Notes: generated by a model from the letters alone, not told the origin. A stretch of 64,000 nt of DNA from Snodgrassella gandavensis (GCF_914768025.1 NZ_CAJZCE010000010.1:1-64000); one strand, 5' to 3'. Counted from the stretch's first letter, positions 29,586-39,109 are shown. Program-made: numbers and translations.

Positions 29586-30302
29586 ATGAACAATGCAGAT
29601 TTTCTAATTGAACACTGGAAACAGGTGATGGCTGACATTTCCAGTGTGCGTCAGCAAACCACAGCTTCACAACCTGTACAACTAATTGCGGTCAGTAAAA
29701 CCTTCCCTGTTAATGATATCACCACTCTGTATCAGGCCGGCCAGCGTGATTTTGGCGAAAACTACATACAGGAATTTAGTGAAAAAACTAGCCTGCTAGC
29801 CGATTTGGATATTGTCTGGCACATGATTGGCCATATTCAGTCGAATAAAAGCCGTATTGTGGCAGAACGGGCACAATGGGTACACACCATTGACCGTGAA
29901 AAAATTGCCCGGCGACTGCATGAACAGCGCCCAGAACATTTAGCACCGTTAAATGTTTGCATCGAAGTCAATATTGCAGCCGAAGCCAATAAACATGGTA
30001 TTAGCACAGACAGTGCCGAATTATTGGCACTGGCTACCACCATTAGCACCTTGCCACGTCTAAAACTGCGCGGTTTGATGTGCGTGGCTAAAGCCAACAG
30101 TACAGAAATTGAACTGCGACAACAGTTTAACCAGATGCAAACCTTATTGCAACAGCTTTGTGAAGCCGGATTTGCTGTTGATGTGCTGTCTATGGGAATG
30201 AGTGCAGACTTGAATACTGCTATTGCCTGTGGTGCGACCCATGTACGGATAGGTAGTGCCATTTTTGGCCAGCGCAACTACACACAAACAGAAAATAATT
30301 AA
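29586..30302 (+). CDS. yggS: PLP homeostasis protein YggS (PROSC family)
   Basis: YggS is a pyridoxal-phosphate-binding alanine-racemase-N-like barrel that keeps free PLP in balance and has no known catalytic activity. The 238-residue protein has the PLP lysine in LIAVSKTFP near residue 38, FGENYIQEF, WHMIGHIQSNKS, and the phosphate-binding MGMSADLNTAI. It is divergent from pilT. Downstream, proC and yggT would normally follow closely, but about 3.4 kb containing pdxY and other minus-strand genes intervenes. Confidence 0.95.
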   Translation: MNNADFLIEHWKQVMADISSVRQQTTASQPVQLIAVSKTFPVNDITTLYQAGQRDFGENYIQEFSEKTSLLADLDIVWHMIGHIQSNKSRIVAERAQWVHTIDREKIARRLHEQRPEHLAPLNVCIEVNIAAEANKHGISTDSAELLALATTISTLPRLKLRGLMCVAKANSTEIELRQQFNQMQTLLQQLCEAGFAVDVLSMGMSADLNTAIACGATHVRIGSAIFGQRNYTQTENN

Positions 30303-30328
30303 TTAAAAACAACAGAATCAGATAGTAT

Positions 30329-30358
30329 TATGCCGGTAAATATTGTTTACCGGCAATA
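30329..30358. terminator. Bidirectional terminator between yggS and pdxY
   Basis: TGCCGGTAAA-TATTG-TTTACCGGCA forms a 10-bp stem between two converging genes, with an A-rich tract following on the plus strand and A/T-rich flanks. Confidence 0.7.
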
Positions 30359-30401
30359 AAACTACAATAACCAATATTATTGGTTATTGTACACAAGCGG
30401 A

Positions 30402-31268
30402 TCAGGCTATTTTTTCAGCTTTAAATTGATGGGTTGGCTGAGCAATTTCATCCTGTGCAGCGACCACCTGCAACTCATACTGCTGGCGCTTTAAAGTTTC
30501 CAGCATCACACCGTATACAGCTGCGGTAGTATGCTCAAACGATTCAAGCAACGATTTACCAGACAAGTAATCCGCCAGAAAAATCCCGCTCGTCATATCA
30601 CCCACACCCACAGGCTGGCGTTCGCCGAAATCGATCAGTGGCCGGTGAATATGCCAGACTGCTTCATGAGTAACCAGCAACATTTCAAAGCGGTCAGACT
30701 GATAACCAGCACGACTCAAATGTTTCACCAGCACTGCCTTCGGTCCTTGATTACATAAAGCACGACAGGCAGCAACAGCTTCTTCAACATTATGAATGCG
30801 TTGTCTGTTGTTTAATTCTTCCAGTTCAAATAGGTTTGGGGCAATCATATCGCTCAGTGGCAATGCTATATCACACAAAAATTCAGCCACGCCACCGGCC
30901 ACAATACAACCTTTGTCCGGATGTCCCATAACCGGATCAGAGAAATAAATAGCTTGCGGATTAGCCTGCTTCACTTTTCTGACAATATCAATAATGGCAT
31001 TGCCCTGCTCGGCTGAACCCATATAGCCACTTAGTACTGCATCACAATTTTTCAGCTCATCTATTGCAGCGATGCCATCAACAATATCCAGCAAATGCGT
31101 AGCCGGCATTACCGTACCTTTCCATTGCCGGTATTGGGTATGATTGGAGAACTGTACTGTATTTAATGGCCAGACATTCACCCCTAAACGGCGGATAGGA
31201 AACACTGTAGCACTGTTTCCGGCATGGCCAAAAACCACATGAGACTGAATTGAAAGTATATTTTTCAT
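30402..31268 (-). CDS. pdxY: Pyridoxal kinase PdxY
   Basis: PdxY phosphorylates pyridoxal in the PLP salvage pathway. The 288-residue ribokinase-like protein has [17 protein letters not shown] at the N terminus, the [16 protein letters not shown] segment and the catalytic region [21 protein letters not shown] with the GxGD-type Asp. It converges on yggS, so two genes controlling PLP supply lie side by side. It opens the minus-strand block that separates yggS from proC. Base use resembles its neighbours. Confidence 0.95.
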   Translation of the reverse strand: MKNILSIQSHVVFGHAGNSATVFPIRRLGVNVWPLNTVQFSNHTQYRQWKGTVMPATHLLDIVDGIAAIDELKNCDAVLSGYMGSAEQGNAIIDIVRKVKQANPQAIYFSDPVMGHPDKGCIVAGGVAEFLCDIALPLSDMIAPNLFELEELNNRQRIHNVEEAVAACRALCNQGPKAVLVKHLSRAGYQSDRFEMLLVTHEAVWHIHRPLIDFGERQPVGVGDMTSGIFLADYLSGKSLLESFEHTTAAVYGVMLETLKRQQYELQVVAAQDEIAQPTHQFKAEKIA

Positions 31269-31683
31269 AATAATGCCATTTTATAACCCAGTAAATCAGG
31301 GTGCCAGATTTGAAAATAATTGGCTAACTAGCCATCCGTGCTAAACAAAGCTGATTATACGCAGATTATATTGGCCGAGATAAATCATTACCTATAACAG
31401 CAACTCAAACCGGAATCTTGCTTCTCACACGTATTTATCCATATTTATCTTAGCAGCATATAAGATACTGTATAAGTTATTTATACAAAGTACATACGAG
31501 CAAAACCCGTACCCTACAAACCATGTGTTTATAGCGACTGTTAAATCTGAATAATGCTTAATGACATAATTCGTGAAATCGTTTTCGGGTCGAGCAATTC
31601 CTGTTCAGGATTCAAAGATAGAGGCTATAGTACTATGTACCAATTCCGAGATAGGTGTTTATTTTTTTCCTGTCGGTATAATG
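31269..31683. other. 415-bp gap between pdxY and the EEP gene
   Basis: No tRNA, convincing ORF or GC-rich terminator is visible. The AT-rich part next to pdxY (31269-31480) should contain its promoter. The part near 31570-31680 is less AT-rich and could be a decayed remnant, but no protein similarity is recognisable in any frame. Confidence 0.5.
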
Positions 31684-32601
31684 TTATGGTACATAACTAA
31701 TCCATATCGCTTTGTGGTCGGAGCCATGCCAACTATAGCTCCCTGTCGCCACTATTTTATCTGGTTGCCGTACCAGTGCATGGTCAATCGACAGCAAAGC
31801 TGGTAGCCAGGTCGGCCGCGCTCGCGGGCTGGTCAGATGCATATTAGCTGCCTGAATAAAATCACGAAAAACTGGTGAAAAAGCACTGATATTCATATCA
31901 CCCAGCACGATGACATTATTTTTTTCCTGCTTAATCAAGGTAGCCAGTGCCTGCAACTGATTATTGCGCTCCTCTACCAGAGTTGCGGTAATCGGCGGTG
32001 GCGGATGAATACCATATACCACCAGACCATTTTGCAGTTGGGCGCGGATATAGGGATAAATATCGTTATCGGCGGTATAGCGTACTTCACAGCTTTTTAA
32101 AGGCAGATGTGAATACAGAGCCATACCAAAGGGAGAATCATTATACTCAGCACAATGCTGAGTAGTTGCTGCCAAAGGCTCAAGTGCCGCACCCCAAGCC
32201 AGAGAAGTTTCAGTCAGAAAAATAACATCACTATTATTTCTCAACAGCCATTTACTTTCAGTATCAATATGCGCATTGATATTCAACACGTTATAGCTCA
32301 AGAAACGTACAGGTTTTGCTTGCGTGGTATCAGCTGAATGAGTAATGAACCATGGGGTTAAACACCAATAACAGCCTGCGACAGCAACAATAGCAAACAC
32401 CAAACGCTGTTTTTTACTTGGACAACAAAAACATACCAGAAAAAATAACAGCACATAAAACGGGGTGAAGTGCGAAAACAGTTCAAATATCCAATATATA
32501 GAACCCAACTGGCCAATAAATAGAGCAACTAAGGCTAACCAAGCCAGAATGTGCATGCGTTTCTTTAAACCGCTCATCAATTTAGAAATAGGTAAATGCA
32601 T
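31684..32601 (-). CDS. Membrane-anchored endonuclease/exonuclease/phosphatase (EEP) family protein
   Basis: The 305-residue protein begins with three hydrophobic segments (about residues 17-38, 42-60 and 67-85), followed by a periplasm- or surface-facing EEP domain. Visible domain landmarks are FLSYNVLN, the metal-binding Glu in FLTETS, YGIHPPPP, LGDMNISAFSP, SIDHAL and the final GSDHKAIW. The layout resembles YafD-like proteins of unknown substrate, so nuclease, phosphatase or phosphodiesterase activity cannot be chosen. It lies between pdxY and a decayed gene in the block that splits yggS from proC. Confidence 0.85.
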   Translation of the reverse strand: MHLPISKLMSGLKKRMHILAWLALVALFIGQLGSIYWIFELFSHFTPFYVLLFFLVCFCCPSKKQRLVFAIVAVAGCYWCLTPWFITHSADTTQAKPVRFLSYNVLNINAHIDTESKWLLRNNSDVIFLTETSLAWGAALEPLAATTQHCAEYNDSPFGMALYSHLPLKSCEVRYTADNDIYPYIRAQLQNGLVVYGIHPPPPITATLVEERNNQLQALATLIKQEKNNVIVLGDMNISAFSPVFRDFIQAANMHLTSPRARPTWLPALLSIDHALVRQPDKIVATGSYSWHGSDHKAIWISYVP

Positions 32602-32692
32602 TGAATTACATTCAGTTATATTTGAAATAATTTATTCTTATTGCAGAAAGTTAATATATTACACTCGGGCTACATGATAATGATGCTAACAC

Positions 32693-33388
32693 TTCATTAT
32701 CCATATTGAGAAGACAAAATTTATTTTAAAGAAATTCAATCTGTCCGAACCATACATCGAACCGGATGTCTCTATCAGAAACACCACATTTGATGTTAGC
32801 AATTGATTAAATTTATATTTCTTACTTTAATATTTATTCTTAATAGAACTTTATCTGCATTCCATGGACTGAGCGTCAATTCATAAGTTGCAACAAATGA
32901 GAAACCGGATAATGGTATAAATTTTTCATTCGAAGCATCTGGAAAATAATTAATAAATTCTTCTACCCGCACTGCATCTGGGTGCGGTATTCTACCCACA
33001 GATATAAACCGTCTGCTATTTGTATAGCTGGCAGTATCCTTATCCAGACTGAAAGCACCAACTGGTTTAGCAACTACCTGTTTTATCGACTTATCTGAAT
33101 AATTTTTATATTGTGCAGTATTTAGCTGAATGCTATTATTATATACACAATGCGCAGTCTTATACCCAAATTTCATAGCCATTAATTCACCAAAATTTTC
33201 ATCCCCTTTAAATCCTATTCTGGAACCATAATCTGCTATTGAAACTGGAGTTTGAGCATTTCCTGTCGCTATGTTTTGTGGTTCACTCTCTGAGTGCAGC
33301 GTGTTACAAGCACCCAATATACCAGCTATCAATATCATGAGAATACGGCAATCCTAGTCATGCAGACTGTTGATTTTGTCGTTACCAT
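32693..33388 (-). pseudogene. Decayed YfbK-like VWA-domain lipoprotein gene
   Basis: The ORF-track piece (32796-33338) carries the YfbK N-terminal region: PVGAFSLDKDTASYTNSRRF, DAVRVEEFINYFPD and LSPWNADKVLLRI. The gene is broken in at least two places. Upstream, another frame from an AGGAG-preceded ATG at 33388 supplies the missing signal peptide (through MTRIAVF), joining by one frameshift to LMILIAGILGAC with its lipobox. Downstream, after a stop, a shifted frame continues with VVFLIETSGSM, the start of the VWA metal-site domain, and runs out near 32693. The rest of the VWA domain is gone. Intact relatives are roughly 500-600 residues. Confidence 0.82.
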
Positions 33389-33691
33389 AAATCTCCTGAA
33401 TGGTTTTATTTTAATCAAAATATGGCACGTTACTAACACACCATTTACACAAAATCCAGAAAATTTAGTTATTTACAGTAAGGTTAAGGTGATTAATACA
33501 GTAAATTTCAACTAAATCAATCTATGCCAGAAGCGGATATCGGCTTTATACGCTTGCGGGACGATTTATATTTTATGTCTGTAATCAGCAATTAATAGTT
33601 ATTGTAAAATTAATATTGATTTAGTTTATTTGACTGGTAGCGGTATTATTGGTTGAGCTGTTCAATTTTTTTATAACAAAGAGAAAATTAT
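33389..33691. other. 303-bp gap upstream of proC
   Basis: AT-rich DNA between the divergent VWA pseudogene and proC. It should hold the proC-yggT promoter. Several TATA-like boxes are present but no convincing -35/-10 pair with a 16-18 bp spacer was found. No RNA gene or ORF is apparent. Confidence 0.5.
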
Positions 33692-34486
33692 ATGAGTGTT
33701 TATTTTTTTGGCGGAGGCAATATGACGTCGGCTATTGTCGCCGGCATGAGCAAGCAAGGTGGCTATGATATTGTAGTTATTGACCGTAATCAGGAGAAGC
33801 GCGAGCATTTGAGTCGCTGTTATCAGGTACGCAGCAATGATAAACTACCTGAGCTGACTGCGACTGATGTCTTGGTGCTGGCGGTTAAACCACAGGATAT
33901 GCAACAAGCTACCGCAGGTATCATACTCAACGGGGCATTGGTACTGAGCATTGCCGCGGGATTAACTGTAGATATTCTGCGCCAATTTCTGGATAATCAT
34001 CAGCGTATCATCCGGATTATGCCCAATACTCCGTGCCAGATTGGTCTGGGCATTTCCGGTTTATTCGCACCGGCAGATATAGATGCAGCAGACAGGGCTG
34101 TCGCTGAAAATATCATGCGTACCACTGGTGCTGTGGTATGGCTGGAAGAAGAAAGTGGCATTAATCGGATTGCCGGTATCAGCGGCAGTGGCCCTGCCTA
34201 TGTGTTCTATTTTCTCAATGCTCTACAGCAGGCAGCCATACAACAGGGTTTCAGCACAGAAGAAGCACACCAGTTAAGCTTGGGCACATTCAAAGGTGCG
34301 GTATCTCTGGCAGAACAATCCGGTATTGAATTTGTGCAGTTACAAAAAAATGTGACTTCTAAAGGTGGCACCACATTTGCGGCTACTTCAGTCTTTGAGC
34401 AGCATCAGCTAACACAGGTAGTGGTTGATGGTGTGGCCGCCAGTGTTGCACGGGCAGAAGAAATGCAAAAACAGCTTGCTCCTTAA
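33692..34486 (+). CDS. proC: Pyrroline-5-carboxylate reductase
   Basis: ProC catalyses the last step of proline synthesis, reducing pyrroline-5-carboxylate with NAD(P)H. The 264-residue protein has the Rossmann start VYFFGGGNMTSAIVAGM, the LAVKPQDM segment, RIMPNTPC and the C-terminal signature SGSGPAYVFYFLNAL with QKNVTSKGGTT. It is followed after 8 bp by yggT, which is the usual yggS-proC-yggT order of proteobacteria minus the adjacent yggS. Confidence 0.96.
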   Translation: MSVYFFGGGNMTSAIVAGMSKQGGYDIVVIDRNQEKREHLSRCYQVRSNDKLPELTATDVLVLAVKPQDMQQATAGIILNGALVLSIAAGLTVDILRQFLDNHQRIIRIMPNTPCQIGLGISGLFAPADIDAADRAVAENIMRTTGAVVWLEEESGINRIAGISGSGPAYVFYFLNALQQAAIQQGFSTEEAHQLSLGTFKGAVSLAEQSGIEFVQLQKNVTSKGGTTFAATSVFEQHQLTQVVVDGVAASVARAEEMQKQLAP

Positions 34487-34494
34487 GGTATCGT

Positions 34495-35058
34495 GTGATT
34501 AGTAAAACATTATTTTTATTAGCCAGTGCTCTATCCATCATATGCTGGGCACGGCTTTTGTTACAGTGGGGTAATTTACCTTTTCTGCATCCGTTAGCCC
34601 AATTTTGTGTGCACAGTACCAATTGGCTGATACGCCCTTTACGCAGAGTCACGCCGCCACTGAGACATTGGGACGTTGCTTGTATTCTGGCTACCATCAT
34701 CATTTATTATCTGGCTACAGCACTCAATCTGTTTATTGCCTTTACTTGGATACAGCCAGATGCCCGTGTGATTACCGCCAGCTTGTTATTCTGTATTCTG
34801 TTTTCCCTGAAAGCGCTGTGCTATGCCCTGTTTATCGGGCTGGTAATACGGATGTTTTTAAGTTTAAGCAAACCTTATTCAGTATTACTGCTTACCTTGC
34901 AGCGCATTTATATACCGCTAACCCGCCCATTTGCCTTTTTGCGAATCGGAAAATATGATTTTTCTGCGACAGTTATTCTGCTGGTGTTGTGGCTTTGTCT
35001 GGAATGGTGGTTGCCACAGGCGGGCAGCAAAATTTCATACTGGCTGATTAGCGGATAA
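34495..35058 (+). CDS. YggT family membrane protein
   Basis: The 187-residue protein is almost entirely hydrophobic, with about four membrane segments arranged as two YGGT repeats. Each repeat carries a RILLQW- or RMFLSL-like stretch followed by PLRRVTPPL or PLTRPFAFLR. YggT proteins are linked to osmotic or potassium tolerance in some bacteria, but their mechanism is not settled. The start is a GTG 8 bp after proC with AAGG upstream, indicating co-transcription. Confidence 0.88.
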   Translation: MISKTLFLLASALSIICWARLLLQWGNLPFLHPLAQFCVHSTNWLIRPLRRVTPPLRHWDVACILATIIIYYLATALNLFIAFTWIQPDARVITASLLFCILFSLKALCYALFIGLVIRMFLSLSKPYSVLLLTLQRIYIPLTRPFAFLRIGKYDFSATVILLVLWLCLEWWLPQAGSKISYWLISG

Positions 35059-35220
35059 TGTTGTCGAATGCAAAATTACGAATAGTATATAAAAACATGC
35101 TATCATGCCCGGACTTTTTTAACAGCATGACAGCCAGCATCTGTTGTGTTTACAAACAGATTAAGCTGTCAATTCCTGAGCTAATTGCTTAATCGAGCTA
35201 CGCAAAAGAAAGACTGTACA

Positions 35221-35637
35221 ATGGCTAAACTCACAGAACAAGATATCCAAGCCTGGAATGGCCCTGAAGAGGAGTATATGAATGAAGAACATCAAACTTT
35301 CTTCCGTGATTTGCTGTTGAAACTTCAGGATGAACTGATTCATAATGCCAACAACACCGCCGGCCACTTACAGGAGCAGGCTACTACGCCTGACCCAGCA
35401 GACCGCGCTACGCTGGAAGAAGAATACGCACTGGAGCTACGTACCCGTGACCGCGAACGTAAGCTGTTGAGCAAGATTCAGGCCTCCCTGCGTCAGTTAG
35501 ATGAAGGTGATTATGGTTTTTGTCAGGATACAGGTGAGCCAATCGGTCTGAAACGGCTGCTGGCTCGCCCTACTGCCACCCTGTCAGTTGAAGCACAAGA
35601 GCGGCGTGAACGGATTAAAAAACAGTTTGTTGACTGA
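35221..35637 (+). CDS. dksA: RNA polymerase-binding transcription factor DksA, zinc-site-substituted type
   Basis: DksA enters the secondary channel of RNA polymerase and, with ppGpp, adjusts stable-RNA and amino-acid promoters. I use the ATG at 35221 (138 residues, MAKLTEQDIQAW). The coiled coil with DPADRATLEEEYALELRTRDRERKLL is intact. In the globular domain the usual four cysteines are reduced to one: the pattern is C-x-x-T (FCQDTGEPIGLKRLLARPTA) then S-x-x-A. This matches the zinc-independent DksA2 type known from Pseudomonas. A terminator follows. Confidence 0.93.
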   Translation: MAKLTEQDIQAWNGPEEEYMNEEHQTFFRDLLLKLQDELIHNANNTAGHLQEQATTPDPADRATLEEEYALELRTRDRERKLLSKIQASLRQLDEGDYGFCQDTGEPIGLKRLLARPTATLSVEAQERRERIKKQFVD

Positions 35638-35657
35638 TTTTAAATAGATCACAGCTA

Positions 35658-35692
35658 AGACGCTTTCTGTATGGAAAGCGTTTTTTATTTTA
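35658..35692 (+). terminator. Rho-independent terminator after dksA
   Basis: Stem ACGCTTTC / GAAAGCGT with a 6-nt loop, followed by six T and further T-rich sequence, about 20 bp after the dksA stop. Confidence 0.9.
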
Positions 35693-35831
35693 TAGCACAA
35701 ATGTATTGCCAACTTCACTTGCCCATTTACCGTACCAGTAAATCTCTAAAATAATCTGGCTATCAATTGATTAAACCATAAAATTCATAAAAATCTACAG
35801 ATTGTTTGAAAAATGTTATCAAGCACTAATC

Positions 35832-36437
35832 TCAACCAAAGCATTTCCCCTGGGCAAGTAATGCTTTTACTGGTGCAAAATCCTGACGATGCTGTGGCAA
35901 TACGCCAAATTGCTTTAGAGCAGCCAGATGTGCGGCTGTACCATAACCTTTATGTTTGGCAAAACCATACTGGGGATAGCGCTGATCCAGTGCATACATT
36001 TCTGCATCCCGCGCCGTTTTAGCCAGAATCGAAGCAGCAGAAATAGCAGCTATTTTCAGATCACCTTTGACTACTGCCTCTGCCGGCAAAGCCAAATCAG
36101 CAGGTATGCGATTACCATCTATCCAGACTTTGGCTGGCTTGATATGCAAGCCTGCTACTGCCCGAGCCATGGCGCGCATGGTTGCAAACAGAATATTATA
36201 TTGATGAATTTCGGCTACATCAGCGGCTGCCACGAACCAAGCAGTTGCCTGTTGCTTAATCAGCACCGCCAGCGCATCCCGTTTCTTTTCAGATAGTTTT
36301 TTTGAATCAGTAAGACCGGGTAAATCATAGTCTGCCGGCAAGATAACTGCTGCAGCATATACACTGCCCACCAAAGGTCCGCGACCGGCTTCGTCCACAC
36401 CGGCATGGCTGGGTAATACGCCTAAATCCATACTCAT
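35832..36437 (-). CDS. rnhB: Ribonuclease HII
   Basis: RNase HII cuts RNA in RNA-DNA hybrids and single ribonucleotides in DNA. The 201-residue protein has [19 protein letters not shown] with the catalytic DE pair, [19 protein letters not shown] and [14 protein letters not shown]. Its start overlaps the lpxB stop by 4 bp (ATGA), the lpxB-rnhB order common in proteobacteria. An alternative start two codons later (MDLGV) is possible. Confidence 0.96.
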   Translation of the reverse strand: MSMDLGVLPSHAGVDEAGRGPLVGSVYAAAVILPADYDLPGLTDSKKLSEKKRDALAVLIKQQATAWFVAAADVAEIHQYNILFATMRAMARAVAGLHIKPAKVWIDGNRIPADLALPAEAVVKGDLKIAAISAASILAKTARDAEMYALDQRYPQYGFAKHKGYGTAAHLAALKQFGVLPQHRQDFAPVKALLAQGKCFG

Positions 36438-37606
36438 ATTTGCCCCGTTGCATGCTGTAAGACCGCTTGTGCAGCCAGTTCATCCGTATTTAAACGTAAT
36501 TGTTGATGCAATGTTGAAAAATCAGCCTGCAAGCTTTGTACTTCCTGCGGCGATTCATACCAGTGAATCACTGCCTGCGCCAGTTTTTGTGCTGTAGCGT
36601 TACTTTGTAGCAGTTCGGGCACCACACCTCGACCTAACAGGATATTTGGCAAACCAACATACGGAACCTTGATTTTATATTTGACATAAGCATATGTTAA
36701 GGGTGAGATTTTATAACTGATGACCATCGGACACTGGCATAAAGCTACTTCCAGCGTAGCCGTGCCACTGGTAACCAGTGCCACATCTGCTGCCTGACAG
36801 GCCATTTCCGCATGGGCAGACATTAAACGCACAGGCAATTTTTGCCAGACTGGCTGAGCCAGTATTGCCTGCATTCGCTGCCGCGTTGCCGTCGTTGCCA
36901 GTGGCAATAAGAACTGCGCCTGTGGATAACGCTGATGAATAATTTCTGCTGCCTGTAAAAACAGTGGCGCCATAAAATCGATTTCACTGACCCGGCTGCC
37001 TGGCATTAAAACAAATACTGGTGCCTGTTCAGACAATTTCAGTTGTTGCCGTTTTGCCATTCGGTCAACAACCAGTGGTAGAGTCTGAGCAAGGGGATGG
37101 CCAACAAAGCGGGCGCGGCCACCGGCCTGCTGGTATAGCTCTGGTTCCATCGGAAACAGACACAACACCTCATCTACTTGCTTAACAATTTTTTTTACCC
37201 GCTTACGCCGCCATGCCCACACAGATGGGCTGACATAATGTACGGTGGCAATACCTGCATCCTTTAAGCTTTCTGCGACACCCAGATTAAAATCCGGCGC
37301 ATCAATGCCTACAAATACCTGCGGGCGGATTTTTTTCAGTGCCTGAATCAAACCGCGACGAATGGCAAGAATTTCCGGTAATTTTTTAACTACCTCAACA
37401 AAACCACGTACCGCCAGTTTTTCCTGATCATACAAGCTCAGTATCCCCTCAGCCAACATCCGCGGCCCGCCGATACCAACAAATTGTACATACGGATAAC
37501 GTGCACGAATGGCATTCATCAGATGAGCACCCAGTAAATCACCAGATGCTTCTCCGGCACATAAGGCTATAGTTAGCATCGGCAGTTCAGTTGCAGTTTT
37601 ATTCAT
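36434..37606 (-). CDS. lpxB: Lipid-A-disaccharide synthase
   Basis: LpxB joins UDP-diacylglucosamine with lipid X to form the lipid A disaccharide at the inner membrane. The 390-residue protein has the GT19 start [53 protein letters not shown] and [11 protein letters not shown]. Its presence shows an LPS/LOS-bearing Gram-negative cell. It is followed directly by rnhB. A possible promoter lies at 37632-37660. Confidence 0.96.
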   Translation of the reverse strand: MNKTATELPMLTIALCAGEASGDLLGAHLMNAIRARYPYVQFVGIGGPRMLAEGILSLYDQEKLAVRGFVEVVKKLPEILAIRRGLIQALKKIRPQVFVGIDAPDFNLGVAESLKDAGIATVHYVSPSVWAWRRKRVKKIVKQVDEVLCLFPMEPELYQQAGGRARFVGHPLAQTLPLVVDRMAKRQQLKLSEQAPVFVLMPGSRVSEIDFMAPLFLQAAEIIHQRYPQAQFLLPLATTATRQRMQAILAQPVWQKLPVRLMSAHAEMACQAADVALVTSGTATLEVALCQCPMVISYKISPLTYAYVKYKIKVPYVGLPNILLGRGVVPELLQSNATAQKLAQAVIHWYESPQEVQSLQADFSTLHQQLRLNTDELAAQAVLQHATGQI

Positions 37607-37631
37607 AGCGGAATAGCAGTTTTATAAGCAA

Positions 37632-37660
37632 CTATTATGATAAGATGTAATAGATATCAA
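37632..37660 (-). promoter_or_regulatory. Possible sigma-70 promoter for lpxB-rnhB
   Basis: On the minus strand TTGATA (37655-37660) is followed by 17 bp and TAATAG (37632-37637). The hexamers are imperfect, but the pair lies about 25 bp before lpxB and just after the tRNA terminator, where a promoter is needed. Confidence 0.4.
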
Positions 37661-37702
37661 GTTTAGCAGGCGATACCGGATTATAAAAGGATAGCGTATA
37701 AA

Positions 37703-37738
37703 AGTTAAAAGCCCAAGCAGATGGCTTGGGCTTTTATA
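37703..37738 (-). terminator. Terminator after the tRNA-Pro-Arg-His cluster
   Basis: AAAAGCCCAAGC-AGATG-GCTTGGGCTTTT forms a strong stem directly after tRNA-His on the minus strand, with an A/T-rich flank giving a short U-tract. Confidence 0.85.
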
Positions 37739-37739
37739 G

Positions 37740-37816
37740 TGGGGTGGCTGATGGGGCTCGAACCCACGACAACTGGAACCACAATCCAGGGCTCTACCAA
37801 CTGAGCTACAGCCACC
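37740..37816 (-). tRNA. tRNA-His (GTG)
   Basis: The cloverleaf has acceptor arms GTGGCTG / CAGCCAC with the extra G(-1) opposite C73, the hallmark of tRNA-His. CCA is encoded, the anticodon GTG lies in ATTGTGGTT and the T arm in GGTTCGAGCCC. It is last in the Pro-Arg-His cluster. Confidence 0.96.
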
Positions 37817-37835
37817 ATAAAAACTTTTCAAACTT

Positions 37836-37912
37836 TGGTGCGCCCGACAGGAATCGAACCTGTAACCCCCGGCTTAGAAGGCCGGTGCTCTATCCGGTTG
37901 AGCTACGGGCGC
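37836..37912 (-). tRNA. tRNA-Arg (TCT)
   Basis: The 77-nt cloverleaf has acceptor arms GCGCCCG / CGGGCGC, discriminator A and an encoded CCA. The anticodon TCT lies in CTTCTAA and the T arm in GGTTCGATTCC. It reads AGA/AGG arginine codons. Confidence 0.96.
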
Positions 37913-37950
37913 GTACTCTCAAATCTATCCGGATAAGGATTCAGTCGATA

Positions 37951-38028
37951 TGGTCGGGGTGGTGGGATTCGAACTCACGACCCTCTGCTCCCAAAGCAGA
38001 TGCGCTAACCAGGCTGCGCTACACCCCG
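37951..38028 (-). tRNA. tRNA-Pro (TGG)
   Basis: The 78-nt cloverleaf has acceptor arms CGGGGTG / CACCCCG, discriminator A and an encoded CCA. The anticodon TGG lies in TTTGGGA and the T arm in AGTTCGAATCC. It is the first gene of the cluster behind the promoter at 38042-38070. Confidence 0.96.
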
Positions 38029-38041
38029 ACGAGAGAGGCGT

Positions 38042-38070
38042 ACTATACAGCTCTATAAAACTATCGTCAA
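38042..38070 (-). promoter_or_regulatory. Sigma-70 promoter for tRNA-Pro-Arg-His
   Basis: On the minus strand TTGACG (38065-38070), a 17-bp spacer and TATAGT (38042-38047) lie directly upstream of tRNA-Pro, followed by the discriminator ACGCC. The -35 is identical to that of the tRNA-Tyr promoter. Confidence 0.82.
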
Positions 38071-38245
38071 GGGGTAAAGCAGATTTTTTTGCCATATTTT
38101 TGAATTATTGCCGATTTATGTTGGTGGCAATAGATAAAAGCAGATGAAACCGCCGAAAAAAAATGCGACAATACTATTTTTCTGAATATTGGCTGCTGAC
38201 CGCTGACCAGCAGCATAATCTTTCCTTTCTGTCTGGAATATCCTG

Positions 38246-39109
38246 ATGACCGCACAACTCATTGATGGTAAAAAAGTTTCCCAACAAATTCTACAAAATC
38301 TGGCTGCGCGCGTACAACAACGGCTGGACAACCGGTTCCACCGCCCCTGTCTGGCTGTGGTACTGGTAGGCGAAGATCCGGCCAGTGCAGTATATGTACG
38401 CAATAAAAAACGTGCCTGTGAAACCATCGGATTTGAATCACGCAGCTATGAGCTGCCAGCACAAACCAGTGAAGCTGAATTACTGGCACTGATCGACGAG
38501 ATGAATGCAGACAACGGTGTTGACGGTATTCTGGTGCAATTACCTCTGCCTGCTCACATTGACGGTCAGAAGATACTGGAGCGGATTGTGCCGCACAAAG
38601 ATGTAGACGGTTTTCATCCGTATAATGTAGGTCGTCTGGCAGTGAAAATGCCATTACTGCGCCCATGTACACCCAAGGGAGTGATGACATTACTCGATGC
38701 TTATCAGGTTGAAATAACTGGCCAAAAAGCCGTCGTGATTGGCGCTTCGAATATTGTCGGCCGACCGCAGGCATTAGAATTGCTACTGGCACGTGCAACT
38801 GTAACAATTTGTCATAGTGCTACTCAGAATCTGGCGCAGGAAGTTGCCGCCGCCGATATTGTGGTGGCGGGAGTCGGCATTCCAGAGTTTGTCAAAGGCG
38901 AATGGATTAAACCGGGTGCAGTGGTTATAGATGTGGGGATTAACCGACTGGAAAACGGACAGTTATGCGGTGATGTAGAGTTTGAGACTGCCAAAGAACG
39001 TGCCGCAATGATTACGCCGGTACCGGGCGGAGTTGGCCCCATGACTATCGCCACCTTAATGGAAAACACGCTGCAAGCGGCGGAAATTCACGATACACAG
39101 CGGTTCTGA
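38246..39109 (+). CDS. folD: Bifunctional methylenetetrahydrofolate dehydrogenase/cyclohydrolase
   Basis: FolD interconverts 5,10-methylene- and 10-formyl-tetrahydrofolate, supplying one-carbon units. The 287-residue protein has [21 protein letters not shown] with the catalytic Lys, [14 protein letters not shown], the NADP-binding [17 protein letters not shown] and [20 protein letters not shown]. It is divergent from the tRNA cluster and stands as a single gene. Confidence 0.97.
   Translation: MTAQLIDGKKVSQQILQNLAARVQQRLDNRFHRPCLAVVLVGEDPASAVYVRNKKRACETIGFESRSYELPAQTSEAELLALIDEMNADNGVDGILVQLPLPAHIDGQKILERIVPHKDVDGFHPYNVGRLAVKMPLLRPCTPKGVMTLLDAYQVEITGQKAVVIGASNIVGRPQALELLLARATVTICHSATQNLAQEVAAADIVVAGVGIPEFVKGEWIKPGAVVIDVGINRLENGQLCGDVEFETAKERAAMITPVPGGVGPMTIATLMENTLQAAEIHDTQRF

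Noticed and set aside
31573-31806. 77-residue plus-strand ORF overlapping the end of the EEP gene
   Set aside because: It overlaps a conserved gene on the other strand, lacks a clear ribosome-binding site and shows no recognisable motif.
37622-38147. ORFs over the tRNA-His/Arg/Pro cluster
   Set aside because: Same type of spurious tRNA-derived translation; the three cloverleafs explain the sequence.
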